DNA of 64,000 bases from Bradyrhizobium diazoefficiens (GCF_016616235.1 NZ_CP067100.1:6445001-6509000); one strand, 5' to 3'. Positions 42,692 to 53,964 are shown, numbered from the stretch's first letter. Numbers and translations: made by a program. Notes: generated by a model from the letters alone, not told the origin.

Positions 42692-43400
42692 GGTAGCGTC
42701 TCTCCCTGGTCGGGTCGATGGTCGCGGGCTTGTCTAAGCCCATTCCAATAGCCTGCGCCTTGCCGCTCTGGCATGAGATGTTCCTCGGCGATCACTCATC
42801 ACCCTCAAATTGACAAGCGCTGACAATAGCCACGCCGCTCGAATTGGTTTCTCAAAAAGTTGCAGGCGCCGCCAAGGCTACAACCTGATGCTACGTCAGG
42901 TTCAAGTTATTTCGTGCTCATCTTAAACGCACGGCGATGTAGAGCAGAGCGCCAGAGGCCGCGCCCTTTTCGAACTGCTCGATCTCAATTAGAATCGCAG
43001 CAGGGCGGCGCATCGTGCGACTAAGGCCACATGATGTGCTTTCGCCTCATTTCTCAATTTGATCAGAAGCCAATTTCGGATCATATTTGGGCAGCCCGAT
43101 ATTCGGTTATCAACCTGTCGCGTAGGGGAAGCCATCGATCCGTATGCACGCGCCCATGGTTGTACGGCGCAGCCAAGACAGGAAATTTGCGGCGAACCGG
43201 CAGGGGTTCCATTTCGCAGAGTCCGAGAAGCAGGTGTCTCTAATTGCGATGTCTGTCAGCGGACCAAGTTGCTTTCTCCACTTCCTTTGGAAGTTGCCGT
43301 TCTAACGGATCAATTCCGCCGCGAGGCAGTGAGCACAGATGCGCAGCAAAGGGGTACAAGGGACACGTCCTCAGGCTTTCATCCTGAGGCGCGTGTTCTA
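42692..43400. other. Gap without a recognisable gene
   Basis: This holds the upstream region of the Rieske operon. No regulator gene (GntR or IclR type) is next to it. Short frames on plus near 43030-43250 have no family character. Confidence 0.5.
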
Positions 43401-43490
43401 AACTCGTTGTTGTTGACGACATCGCCGCGATTGTTTGCCAAGCCACGCCTCCCTTGAGATAGTCCAGCGTGTGGCCCTGCGGGCCAAACG
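43401..43490 (-). pseudogene. 90-bp copy of part of the outer-membrane protein gene
   Basis: This stretch matches 47558-47648 at almost every base. Read on minus it gives GPQGHTLDYLKGGVAWQ, then after one missing base NRGDVVNNNEF, a barrel strand pair of the Omp25-like domain. The flanks on either side are unrelated. It is a dead fragment of a paralogue or a small ectopic duplication. Confidence 0.85.
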
Positions 43491-43649
43491 TGCTCGTTCT
43501 TGAGCACGAGAGCTGTCTTCGATGCGTGCGGCCGCCACGTCTTGATTATGACGGCGAGCGCGCTGCGGGTCAGCCGCACCCTTGCACCGTCAAGCCAATG
43601 AATTGGACCGGCCGAGGGCGTGGTGACCGGCATGCCGACGGCCGGGGCT

Positions 43650-44075
43650 CTCTTTATCGCCGCCATCGCTTCCGACCGGAAGTGATCAGCGATGCGTTGG
43701 GGGTATTCCGGTTTAGCTTAGCTGCGCATGGTCGAGCAGGCGGCGCCTGGCCTTCCTGACCCATGAAACCGAGCGCCAGTGGGGATGGCAATTCGGCAAG
43801 GCGCTCTCCGATCGGATCCGCCAGCGCGCTCCCGCTCGCGGCGACAAATGGCACCTGGACCAAGCCCTTATCTCGATCGTGGGCAAACGATGGCTCTTGG
43901 CGCGCTGTCGACCAGGGGCTTTGTTCTCGCCGTCCTGATCCAGCGCCGAAGAGACTCGCGCGCGGAGCAGCGGCTTATGAAGAAGCTCTTGAAATCCGCC
44001 GGCACGCCGCCGCGCGTCATGATCACGGACAGCTCCATTATCACGGACAGCTCCATTCATATGGTGCTACGATGT
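43650..44075 (+). pseudogene. IS6-family transposase remnant
   Basis: Plus-strand pieces in three frames: YRRHRFRPEVISDALGVF (start of IS6 transposases), RQWGWQFGKALSDRIRQRAPA, GDKWHLDQALISI (first catalytic Asp), then VLIQRRRDSRAEQRLMKKLLKSAG and PPRVMITDSS (second Asp). Frame shifts separate them, and the last third with the Glu is missing. A tandem duplication of 18 bases (ATCACGGACAGCTCCATT, 44024-44060) lies at the break. The relic ends where the carboxypeptidase gene begins on the other strand. Confidence 0.72.
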
Positions 44076-44093
44076 CCGCGGCAGCTAGGTATG

Positions 44094-45698
44094 TTAGTAC
44101 TTCATGATCGCTTCGATCTCTGCGCGAAAGGCACGGCGCGAGGAGTCGCGTGAATAGAACATGTGTCCGCCCGGATAGACCACGAGTTTGACTCGCGGTG
44201 CCGAGGCAAAGGGCGGCAACTGATCGAGCGCCATCTTCGAGCCGAAATAGGGCGTCGCAATATCGAAAAGGCCATGTCCAACCAGCACATTCATTGTCGC
44301 GTCCGTCGCAAGGATCTGGGGCAGGTCCGAGAGCGATTCTGGAGAGCTGCCGTGGCCGAAATCCCAGGCCCCAATGACCGCGCTGTTGGTCAGTTCATAC
44401 GAGCCGTCCGGCCGCCAGTTGAGCTTGCGGGTCAGGACGTCGACTGCGGCACTCGTCAGCGGCGCCCGCAGCCCATCTGCCGAGGGGTCGCCGAAGCGGT
44501 GGACATCGGAATCCGGATAGGGATCAAGGCCGCGCACGGATGCGTCATAACGGCCGGTCACGTTGCCGCTCTCGCGATCGAACTCGCGGCAGAATTCGCT
44601 GACGTCAAGGCGCCCGGCAAGCCGTCGGCTGACGGCCCGGTCTATGCCGATCAAGGCGGCAACCTTGTCGGCGAGACGGCTTGTGGCCTCCTTGTCGGCC
44701 TTGCCCTTGACGAGGTCGGCTAGGAATTCGCCACGTGCGTAATCTTCCACGTCGGCGATGTCGGCTCGACTGACCGCTCCCTTGCCCTCGCCCTTGGCTT
44801 CACGGGCCACCGCGACATAGCTTGGCAGCGTCGCAACATATTTCAGAAGGCTCCTGCCTGTGAACTCGCTGTAGTCGAACAGCGGCGAGATCAGGATCAG
44901 ACCCTTCACGCCGACGCCCTGCCGCATCTGCAGATTGCGCACGACCTTCGGTCCGCGAATGCCGCCATAGCTTTCGCCCGCGACATATTTCGGCGAGGAG
45001 AGCCGCTCGTGCCTCTCGAGCCAGCGGCGGATCACCAGCGCGATTGAACAGGCATCGCCATCGACTGAATAGAATCGCTTGCTCACATCATCGTCCGTCG
45101 CTACGAAACGGCTATAGCCGGTGCCGACGGGATCAATGAAGACGAGGTCGGTAAAATCCAGCCAGGTCTCGGCGTTGGGCCTGATCTCCGGCGACACCGA
45201 CGGCGTGACGAACTCCGCATCGATCGGCAACCGCCATGGCCCGGCGCTGCCATATTGCAGCCAAGCCGAGGCCGCGCCCGGGCCGCCATTGAAGAGGAAT
45301 GTGACTGGACGCTTGGCACGATCTGTGCCGCCGAGCTGATAGGAGGTGTAGGCGATGTCCGCCTGCGGCTCGCCCTTGTCGCCGAACACGCGGATCGAGC
45401 CCGCAGTCGCGAGGAAACCGAGCGTTCGCCCGGGCAGCTCGAGCGTCTGTGGGGTGGTAGAATCTGGCGGCAGGCGATGCTCGATGGACGATAGGGGACT
45501 TGGCGTGCCAGCGCTGCGCGCGTCCGTGCCACTGGCCTTCGCCGTGGTGTCGTGGCACGAGCCGGGATCGTCGCCCCCGGCGCTTCCCCTCACGGGCAGC
45601 CAACCAGGGCCAGTGCAACAGAAATGCGGCGCAGCGGGGTCAAAGCCCAACTGGATTGAGCTTCTCCTATCGCGGCCGTACTTCGCGTTGTCGCGCAA
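44094..45698 (-). CDS. Serine carboxypeptidase-like protein (peptidase S10)
   Basis: A frame of 534 codons from a TTG at 45698. Family motifs: LFNGGPGAASAWLQYGS (oxyanion region), VFIDPVGTGYSRF, the nucleophile in YVAGESYGGIRGP (about residue 239), Asp in GHGLFDIATPYFGS and His in VYPGGHMFYSR. The catalytic triad is complete. The first 80 residues look unlike a signal peptide. In the adjacent frame, just upstream of the Gly-Ser-rich LPVRGSAGG, lies a hydrophobic RRISVALALVGC. A frameshift near 45600-45610 probably separates the export signal from the enzyme. If real, the gene is damaged in its N-terminus only. Confidence 0.82.
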   Translation of the reverse strand: MRDNAKYGRDRRSSIQLGFDPAAPHFCCTGPGWLPVRGSAGGDDPGSCHDTTAKASGTDARSAGTPSPLSSIEHRLPPDSTTPQTLELPGRTLGFLATAGSIRVFGDKGEPQADIAYTSYQLGGTDRAKRPVTFLFNGGPGAASAWLQYGSAGPWRLPIDAEFVTPSVSPEIRPNAETWLDFTDLVFIDPVGTGYSRFVATDDDVSKRFYSVDGDACSIALVIRRWLERHERLSSPKYVAGESYGGIRGPKVVRNLQMRQGVGVKGLILISPLFDYSEFTGRSLLKYVATLPSYVAVAREAKGEGKGAVSRADIADVEDYARGEFLADLVKGKADKEATSRLADKVAALIGIDRAVSRRLAGRLDVSEFCREFDRESGNVTGRYDASVRGLDPYPDSDVHRFGDPSADGLRAPLTSAAVDVLTRKLNWRPDGSYELTNSAVIGAWDFGHGSSPESLSDLPQILATDATMNVLVGHGLFDIATPYFGSKMALDQLPPFASAPRVKLVVYPGGHMFYSRDSSRRAFRAEIEAIMKY

Positions 45699-45852
45699 AA
45701 GCAGTGGGCCGGCCTAGTGGCCAGTTTGGGTTCGCGTTCAGGGACAGGCCGAACTAACAAGCGTTTATTCACGTGGGTCTGGCCTTGTTGCACGACGCGT
45801 GTCTCGCAAAATGGCTCTACTCACTTCGCTGAGAGCGGGGAACCTACTAATT

Positions 45853-46145
45853 CTAGCAGGCCTCGAGGGTGCTCGCCGCAGATCGGCGGCGTATTCATTG
45901 GCTTCGACAAGATTCGGAGACGCGTGCGCGCCGGCAACAAGAGAACGATCGATCTGCTCGCTCCGTTGATTCTGAGGTGCAGGTGCGGCGAGATCATCTG
46001 GCGCGAGCGATCCACACGATTGAGAAAGGCCCTTCCACGGCAGAACTCGATTGGGCGCGCACTATTCGGCGATGCGGCCGTCGATCCGCCGGGGCCCTGC
46101 CAGGTGCAGCGCACAGCCAGCGAGGCGAACAAACTCCAATGCCAT
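45853..46145 (+). pseudogene. Decayed left end of an IS5-family element
   Basis: It begins with CTAGCAGGC, like the inverted repeat of the IS5-type element at 31414, continues with GGTGCTCGCCG and TATTCATTG..TTCGACAAGATTCGGAGACG, and then codes pieces such as VRRDHLARAIHTI that match VRRDHPLRAIRTI of that transposase. It is heavily mutated with many indels and ends after about 290 bases. It is an older insertion of the same IS group. Confidence 0.72.
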
Positions 46146-46338
46146 GCTGCAGCTTCATAAATCAGCCCTGCCTTCGATCGGACTTGGAGCAGTGACTTGG
46201 GCCTGACACTGCTTAAAGCCTGCCGGACAAGTTGCGCGATGATGACAGACGGCTTGTTCGGAGCTCATCCGGTTTCCAGGGGCGTTGTTGCAGGCCCGGA
46301 GTTCAACCAAGCCGCGTTCCGTTTGGAGCTGTGACCTT

Positions 46339-48060
46339 TCAATCGAGCCTATAAGAGGCTTGAAAGAACGTGCCCCAGCGCTCTGCGCTGAACTTCGAAA
46401 GCACAGTCTCCGTGGTTCCAGGACCACTACAGCCTGTGCATGTCACTTCGCTGTCTTTTATGGTCCACATAGCCCAATAGCGCGCGCCGACGCCGACGCT
46501 GAAGTTCTTGGTAATGAAGTAGGACAACACGCCTTCGACCTGTACACCCCCGCCTCCGCTCCCGCGTTGATCAAGGAAAGTGGTCGGCGGGCGCGCAAGA
46601 TGATGGTCACGTCCGTTGAAATCGGTCCAAGGCAGGTAAGCGACGTCGCTACTCAAACGCCAACGCTCGGTGAGCCTGGTTTCGGCGCTTAGGCCGACAC
46701 GAGGTGCATTCCACTGGGAATTCTGGCCTCCAACGACCGTGTCGTCACCATCTGAATCCGGCCGCGAGCATGGACCCATCGGGTTAGCAATCTGTACACA
46801 TCCGATGTAGTCGGAGCTCTGTTCGTAGTAGGTCCAGCCGACAAAGCCGCCGACCTTGTAGTCGACCCCGCGCAGGAGATCGTAACCTACGTCGGCGGTG
46901 TAATAGCTGAACCTCCCGTTTGCCTGGCCTGCTTTCGTGTTAATGTAGGAGAGGCTGGGATGGTTTCCTTGGGTGCCCCAATCTTCATCGTTGGTGCTTC
47001 CTTTGTCGAAGCGACCGATGCCAACGTTGCTCTTCAAAAACACTCCCCACGGGCTGTCAAGACGGCCGAACAATTCCCCGGAAAGTCCGTCGAGACCGTG
47101 GTGGGTGATCCTCGATACAAGAATGTCAGGATCTCCAGCAGGGATTTGATTAGGCAAATTCCATTGGAATCGTCCGCGGCTGAGCCAGAGCCGCGAGCCG
47201 CCTTCGAACGACCAACCGGCTGTGTCAGTCGTCGGCGGCACGCTGCCCGTTGCTTTCGTGAACAACGGCGCATCGGACCGTTGCGCACCCCAAGGGTCGG
47301 CGTCAAAATGGTAATTTAGACCGATCGTTCCGATGTGATAGCTGCTAGACAAGCTCGTTGTATTCGCCGGAAGGATTGCGAACGGCGGAAACTGTACCGT
47401 CGGAGGCGTTACGATACTCGGCCCACCGAAATGCAGATAGTCATATTCGACCTTGAGCGACCATGCAGACGTCAGCGCTTGCTCGACACCCAGCCCGATG
47501 ATGCCACCGACCCGACCATAGTCGAAACTGGTGTTCTCTTGACTCCCGCGGCCACTGAACTCGTTGTTGTTGACGACATCGCCACGATTGTTCTGCCAAG
47601 CCACGCCTCCCTTGAGATAGGCCAGCGTGCGGCCATGCGGGCCAAAGGTGTAACCGACCCGGCCGGTCCCGGTCGCAAAGACGTTGGGACCTGCCTTGCA
47701 GTTTGCGCTCACAACAAAGCCGGAGGCGGCGAGGCAGGTATTTGTGCCCTCGGAGACAACACCGCTGGCATCGAGCTCGATGCCAAGAACCCAGCTGTTC
47801 TTCTGCCAATTAAAGCCTATCTGACCACCTGCGAGGAACACTGGGGTGTCAACGACGCCGCCATAGATTGAGGGACCGTAGGGATTGCTGAACGAGGTTC
47901 GTCCGTACCCACCGCCGACGTGCCCGCCAATATAGCCTCCGGACCAGCTCCACACCGCCGCTGGCAATTTCACGTCTGGCCAAAGATCTACCGCATTGGC
48001 TGCACCGCTTGCGACGAGCGCAATTGTTGCGACTCCCGAAAGAAGAACTCCAGATCGCAT
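46339..48060 (-). CDS. Outer-membrane protein with two beta-barrel domains
   Basis: A 573-residue protein. The start is the ATG at 48060 (MRSGVLLSGVATIALVASGAANA, a clean signal peptide cleaved after ANA); the frame is open 56 codons further up. Residues 24-265 are an Omp25/Omp31-like opacity barrel (WSGGYIGGHVGGGYG, GFNWQKNSWVLGIE, GRVGYTFGPHGRTLAYLKGG, GLNYHF). From about 290 to the end is a second barrel (EGGSRLWLSRGRFQWNL, GELFGRLDSPWGVFLKSNVG, VGGFVGWTYYEQ, VGVGARYWAMWT), ending in FFQASYRLD, a barrel closing strand. Such double barrels occur in bradyrhizobia; function unknown. Confidence 0.85.
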   Translation of the reverse strand: MRSGVLLSGVATIALVASGAANAVDLWPDVKLPAAVWSWSGGYIGGHVGGGYGRTSFSNPYGPSIYGGVVDTPVFLAGGQIGFNWQKNSWVLGIELDASGVVSEGTNTCLAASGFVVSANCKAGPNVFATGTGRVGYTFGPHGRTLAYLKGGVAWQNNRGDVVNNNEFSGRGSQENTSFDYGRVGGIIGLGVEQALTSAWSLKVEYDYLHFGGPSIVTPPTVQFPPFAILPANTTSLSSSYHIGTIGLNYHFDADPWGAQRSDAPLFTKATGSVPPTTDTAGWSFEGGSRLWLSRGRFQWNLPNQIPAGDPDILVSRITHHGLDGLSGELFGRLDSPWGVFLKSNVGIGRFDKGSTNDEDWGTQGNHPSLSYINTKAGQANGRFSYYTADVGYDLLRGVDYKVGGFVGWTYYEQSSDYIGCVQIANPMGPCSRPDSDGDDTVVGGQNSQWNAPRVGLSAETRLTERWRLSSDVAYLPWTDFNGRDHHLARPPTTFLDQRGSGGGGVQVEGVLSYFITKNFSVGVGARYWAMWTIKDSEVTCTGCSGPGTTETVLSKFSAERWGTFFQASYRLD

Positions 48061-48712
48061 TCCAAACACTTCCCTGCATTTTGCGCCGTCCACAACCAAG
48101 CGCCTTAACTTGTCACCACAGCAAACCGACGGGGCCAGACCACACGCTTGCGACGCGTCGTAGTCCGCCCGGAAAATCACCGCTTGCGATTGGCAATGGT
48201 GGCGTACGCAAAGCAAACCGCGAGCCAATTGAATTCGGCGGTTCTGCAGGCACTTCGCAATGCTAGCAGCGTCAACTTGCTGACATTTGTCTCAAGACTC
48301 ACAATCTACGTTGGATCGCTTGATCGTGATGCGCACGTGTGGATCGGCGCCGAAGCATGTCCCTCTATGTCGCATGGATCAGTGACTTATGGCGGCGATC
48401 GGGGTCATGACCCCGCACCGATACACAGACAAGGCTTAGGTCAGGGTTGCTCAAGCCTTTGCGTGAGGCTTCGCGAAGGGTCGTCCGGCCTCGCGATCAA
48501 CCGGATGGGATCCGGTGCGCACGTCGCATCATGACGAAAAACCTGTATTGCCGCCAGCATGCGTCAGGAACGGCGCTGCCGTTTGTCAGATTTCCGACAT
48601 CGCCGTTTTCAACCCGACGTGGCTCTGATTTCACCGCATCGAAGCCGTTTCGCGGATGATTTCGCTCGAGGCGCACGGATGACGCGCTTCAAGGCGACGT
48701 GATGACGACCTT
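48061..48712. other. Gap without a recognisable gene
   Basis: This is the promoter side of the outer-membrane protein and the 3' end of the GH18 gene. A plus-strand frame at 48148-48534 is open but has no family or ribosome site. No terminator hairpin stands out. Confidence 0.5.
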
Positions 48713-49945
48713 CTAATCGAATCTTCGCGCAGGAAGCATGTGGAGCGCCGCGAGCAGCAGCGAACCGTCGTCGGCGAACAGGTCCCAGATCATGATCCCG
48801 GCGAGTCCATGGGCGCATGCGTACATCGTCTTGCGTGCGATGGAGAGCGGATCGTCGTAGCTGATCCATATCCGCCGTTCGGCGTCATAGAGCCACGGCA
48901 CCTGCGCCTCATCACTCCAATAGCGGCGAAAGCCCCGCTCTTCCGGTCGCCTGGCAACGAGATCGCGATAATCGATGCCGTCGCTCCCTCCCCACTGCTC
49001 GCTCGCCCTCGTCCCCGCTTGCAAAAGTCCCGCATTCTCCTGCGGAACGTCTGCCAGAGCTCGGCCATAGAAGGCTACGCCGAGTGTGACCTTGCCCGGC
49101 GGCACCCCGGCCCGGATCAAGGCATTCACACTTGCATCGACATTGAGATGGGGATTTGGATCGCCGGCACAGGCGAACAGCGGGGCATTGAAGCCGGCAA
49201 AAGCCGAGCCCGCATGATAGTCGTAAGCCATCAGATGGATCCGGTCGACCAGCGGGGCCAGAGCGGCCGCATCCAGATTGACAATCTTATTGGGGGCGGC
49301 AGATACGGCAATGGTGAGCTCGAGCTCCCGGCGCTCCAATGCGGAAAACTCAATGAGTCTTCGGCGAAGCTCCGCAATCAGGAGCGTGAAATTCGTACGG
49401 TCGTCGAGGCGGGCGAGATTTCCTGGACGTCCTCCTGAGACGGGAAACTCCCAATCGACATCCACACCATCGAACAGACCAGGATACGGGCGAAAGAACG
49501 CCTCGATAACGGATTGTGCGAACCGCGCGCGCGACATCGGTGTGGCAGCGGCGGCCGAGAAATATTTTGACCCGCTCCAACCGCCCAACGAAATCAGGAT
49601 GCGAAGCTCTGGACTGCTCCGCTTCAATTCGGCGAGTTGGACGAAATTTCCGCCGAACGGGGGCGAGGGCGCGGTTCCGTCGCAGGCTCCTGCGTCGAGG
49701 CAACGATCCGCAAGTCCAGCCAGTCCTTCTGCCGAAACGGTGCCGAACGCGTACATCAAGTGGGTCAGCGCGCGCGCCGGGATCGTCTTGATGTTTGGAC
49801 CGCCCGTCCGGGCTTTCCACGGGGCGACATAGCCGGCGACCACTGGCCTCCTGGACGGCGTGGTCCGCCCTTGCTGCATCAGTGCGTATCCGCACACGAG
49901 CGTAGAAAACCCGGCTGCAGCGAAGGTTCGACGATTAATTGCCAC
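48713..49945 (-). CDS. Glycoside hydrolase family 18 (chitinase-like)
   Basis: A 410-residue enzyme starting at GTG. The N-terminus NRRTFAAAGFSTLVCGYAL is a Tat- or Sec-type signal. The catalytic DxxDxDxE motif is present as FDGVDVDWEF (Asp159, Asp162, Asp164, Glu166). Other GH18 strands: SLGGWSGSKYFS, HLMAYDYHAG, VTLGVAFYGRAL and GIMIWDLFADDG. The likely substrate is chitin or another GlcNAc polymer, acting outside the cytoplasm. In a symbiont such an enzyme could also act on lipochitooligosaccharides, but nothing here shows that. Confidence 0.92.
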   Translation of the reverse strand: MAINRRTFAAAGFSTLVCGYALMQQGRTTPSRRPVVAGYVAPWKARTGGPNIKTIPARALTHLMYAFGTVSAEGLAGLADRCLDAGACDGTAPSPPFGGNFVQLAELKRSSPELRILISLGGWSGSKYFSAAAATPMSRARFAQSVIEAFFRPYPGLFDGVDVDWEFPVSGGRPGNLARLDDRTNFTLLIAELRRRLIEFSALERRELELTIAVSAAPNKIVNLDAAALAPLVDRIHLMAYDYHAGSAFAGFNAPLFACAGDPNPHLNVDASVNALIRAGVPPGKVTLGVAFYGRALADVPQENAGLLQAGTRASEQWGGSDGIDYRDLVARRPEERGFRRYWSDEAQVPWLYDAERRIWISYDDPLSIARKTMYACAHGLAGIMIWDLFADDGSLLLAALHMLPARRFD

Positions 49946-50543
49946 GGCCTACGACCTTATGCTCTCTGTCTGATTGTACCCTGCGCCGTTCGATAACGCG
50001 ATCGCCTCAGCGAGCCTTCGATATGCAATGGCGCTGCTCCTATCACCCAACCGTTACGACGTCATTGGAGCATTCTTGATCGAGAGCTGTAGTTGCTGCG
50101 CGAAGGATTCGGCTCTCGAATGGCGAGGGTAGACGGCGAAATTGAACGCTCTGGAGGAAGGCGATACGTCTAAGACGAGGCGTAGAAGCTGTAGCAGCTC
50201 TTCTGTGGCTGGCTTCTGGCCGTTTCTTGCCTGGCATCGGGCGCGTTATCCCATCCGAATTGTCGAAAGGCGCACAACCAGAATCGGTGTATTGGAACGT
50301 ATGGGCAGCAGCTACGGCTGCTTTAGTCGCTGAATTGCGCTTCGCTTCTGCGACAAGATGGGAGGCTATGAAGCGAAACGGTGGCGCGCATCCTACCCGC
50401 GCCGGCTCCGGACAGTGTGAACTTGCTTTCAGGTCTGAGCGGAACCCCTCCTTTTTGTAGGATTCATGTTGCAACCAGCGGGAGATGATGAGCATTCTTA
50501 CACTTGCAATTAGGACCACCTACAGAAAGTCAGGGAGCTCGAA
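49946..50543. other. Gap without a recognisable gene
   Basis: Open frames on both strands (for example minus 50043-50519) have no recognised family. It lies between the GH18 promoter region and a small plus-strand gene. Confidence 0.45.
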
Positions 50544-50750
50544 ATGAACGACAATGTGTCTTCAGCGCAAAGCGATCTGCAGGGACTTAGGCTGATCCGC
50601 GCTTTTCTCCGGATCCGCGATCCACGCACCCGGTCCGAACTCGTCGAACAAGCCGAAAGGCTCGTCGCGGAAGTGGAGCCTGCGGGATCTGGTTCGAGCT
50701 TGCCCGGTTCACCTGGTTTCGCCGAGCGTCCGCCGGATCCTCTTAGTTGA
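50544..50750 (+). CDS. Small hypothetical protein
   Basis: A 68-residue protein (MNDNVSSAQSDLQGLRLIRA) with GGGAG before the ATG. The N-terminal half is an amphipathic helix pair (RAFLRIRDPRTRSELVEQAERLVAEVE); the end is Gly/Pro/Ser-rich. It reads like the small conserved proteins of Bradyrhizobium with similar LxxLRLIRAFLxIxDxxxRxxLIxxAE patterns. Function unknown. It is unrelated to the SRAP relic that follows. Confidence 0.72.
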   Translation: MNDNVSSAQSDLQGLRLIRAFLRIRDPRTRSELVEQAERLVAEVEPAGSGSSLPGSPGFAERPPDPLS

Positions 50751-50859
50751 TCTCTCGCCCTCTTCGTGTCGCCCAACGCCACCGTTGTAGTACCACTCCC
50801 GTCTGCCCGCGTTGCAGGAAGCCCCTGACCTGCCCGCAATCGTCATAGCAGCGAGCCAC

Positions 50860-51400
50860 GGCGGTCGTCGTCAGGATCACCGCCTTTGCTTTCGCAGGGA
50901 CGCGGCCGACCTGGGCGTTCGGCTCGCAGGTTAGAAGCGCGAAGATGTCGGCGGGGATCTCGCCTTACTTGGCCTTGCGCACGCTGGTCCAGTTGGTCCA
51001 GAGACCTCGCGAATGCGAGAACAGGGCAAGTCTCCTCGGGAGCGAACCGGACCGCGGCACCTTCTTGCCATCAATAGTGTCCGGAAGAACGACGTGAACG
51101 GCACGAGACAGCGGCTCTCCAGATCAAGCCAGCGCCCTCGATGCGTGCTCTCACTTGCGGACGTTGATAGTGCCGCTGGATCCTCAGCAGGTCTTTGAAG
51201 TCGACTGGCCTGCCCTTTGCATCGAGCTTCTTGGTGGCGTCATCAGAACCCGGCGCGAGCTCGGCGTGCTCCAGCGCGCCATCACGAGTCCGAGTCCGCG
51301 CGGGATAGTGAGGAAAAATCCGAGGCAGCAAGGCAGGTCGCCGGTCCGGTTGTTCGCCGGCATGCCGCCGAAGAGCCGAATACCCCGGGGCATCTATTTT
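50860..51400 (-). pseudogene. SRAP (YedK/HMCES-type) gene remnant
   Basis: Minus-strand pieces in shifting frames: NRTGDLP..GLVMARW near the N-terminus, GRPVDFKDLLRI, WLDLESRCLVPFTSF (the conserved RCLVPxxGF/Y region), RGLWTNWTSVRKAK, a TAA, then EIPADIFALLTCEPNAQVG and PKAKAVILTT. In intact SRAP proteins, which bind and protect abasic sites in single-stranded DNA, these follow in this order (FAGLWxxW; FxxLTTxPNxxV; PxxMPVIL). The catalytic Cys2 region is not visible. Frameshifts and a stop make it dead. Confidence 0.78.
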
Positions 51401-51456
51401 TCTGCCAGAAACCCTTGCTTCCGGAAAGGACCAGCCCCATTTGAGCCCGGCCCGCG

Positions 51457-51483
51457 CTAGCACTCGCTGGCATCGACTGCTAA
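51457..51483. promoter_or_regulatory. CIRCE element (HrcA operator)
   Basis: CTAGCACTC, nine bases, then GACTGCTAA: the CIRCE inverted repeat (TTAGCACTC-N9-GAGTGCTAA) with one change in each arm. It sits 44 bases upstream of the groES start, so the operon is expected to be repressed by HrcA and induced by heat. Confidence 0.9.
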
Positions 51484-51526
51484 CAACTCTGAAATTCAAA
51501 CCCGAGCAACTACTTAGGAGGACTGC

Positions 51527-51841
51527 ATGAACTTCCGTCCGCTTCACGACCGCGTCGTGGTCAAGCGCATCGACGCAGAAGAGAAGACCGCTGGCGGCAT
51601 CATCATTCCCGATACGGCCAAGGAAAAGCCCTCGCAGGGCGAAGTGATCGCCGTCGGCCCCGGCGGCCGCGACGAGGCCGGCAAGCTGGTTCCGATCGAC
51701 CTCCAGGTCGGCGATCGCGTGCTGTTCGGCAAGTGGTCGGGCACCGAGGTCAAGATCGACGGCCAGGAGCTGTTGATCATGAAGGAGAGCGACATCATGG
51801 GCGTTCTCACCGACGCGTCGGCCAAGAAGAAGGCCGCCTAA
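51527..51841 (+). CDS. groS: Co-chaperonin GroES
   Basis: A 104-residue GroES, starting with [24 protein letters not shown] in parts ([32 protein letters not shown] is the mobile loop that binds GroEL). It ends ILTVLTD-like [20 protein letters not shown] lies nine bases upstream. It caps GroEL rings during folding. groEL follows 89 bases later; a CIRCE element precedes it. Confidence 0.98.
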   Translation: MNFRPLHDRVVVKRIDAEEKTAGGIIIPDTAKEKPSQGEVIAVGPGGRDEAGKLVPIDLQVGDRVLFGKWSGTEVKIDGQELLIMKESDIMGVLTDASAKKKAA

Positions 51842-51900
51842 TCCAACCGCTCGCACCGCTCACCCCTGAGGAGCGCCTGCGGGCGCCTCGCCAAGGGTGA

Positions 51901-53580
<1,680 letters not shown>

Positions 53581-53611
53581 TCCAGCCGTTAAGGCCAACC
53601 GCGGAAATGCG

Positions 53612-53642
53612 AAACCCCGGCAGCGATGCCGGGGTTTTTTTT
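53612..53642 (+). terminator. Rho-independent terminator of groESL
   Basis: AAACCCCGGC, loop AGCGAT, GCCGGGGTTT, then further T residues to 53642. The ten-base-pair stem and the T tract make this a strong intrinsic terminator 31 bases after groEL. Confidence 0.92.
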
Positions 53643-53964
53643 GGTGTGTGCCGAGCATGTTCGACAGCTCTGCGGAGATTAACCTGTTTAGCGGACTCGA
53701 ACATCTGCTGAGTCGATGGGGCAGCCGCTGCCTGCGAGGAATAGTTTCATCGCGTGCTAGCATATGAAGGACGCCAGTGGCTCTGCGAAAACGAGATCGA
53801 TTGAGATGATACGGTGTGGCGAGTTGGAACATATGATCGGCATCCTACGTCAGCGATCGAGCGAGATGGGCAATAGCCCTCTCTGAGGCCGGCGGAACTG
53901 TAATACGTCGGCGAAAAGCAAGGATGTGCCTTGCGTGGAGCTCGCGATTACCGAGAACTGACGG
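53643..53964. other. Gap without a recognisable gene
   Basis: No supported gene between the groESL terminator and the 3' end of the FAD oxidoreductase gene on the other strand. Confidence 0.55.
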
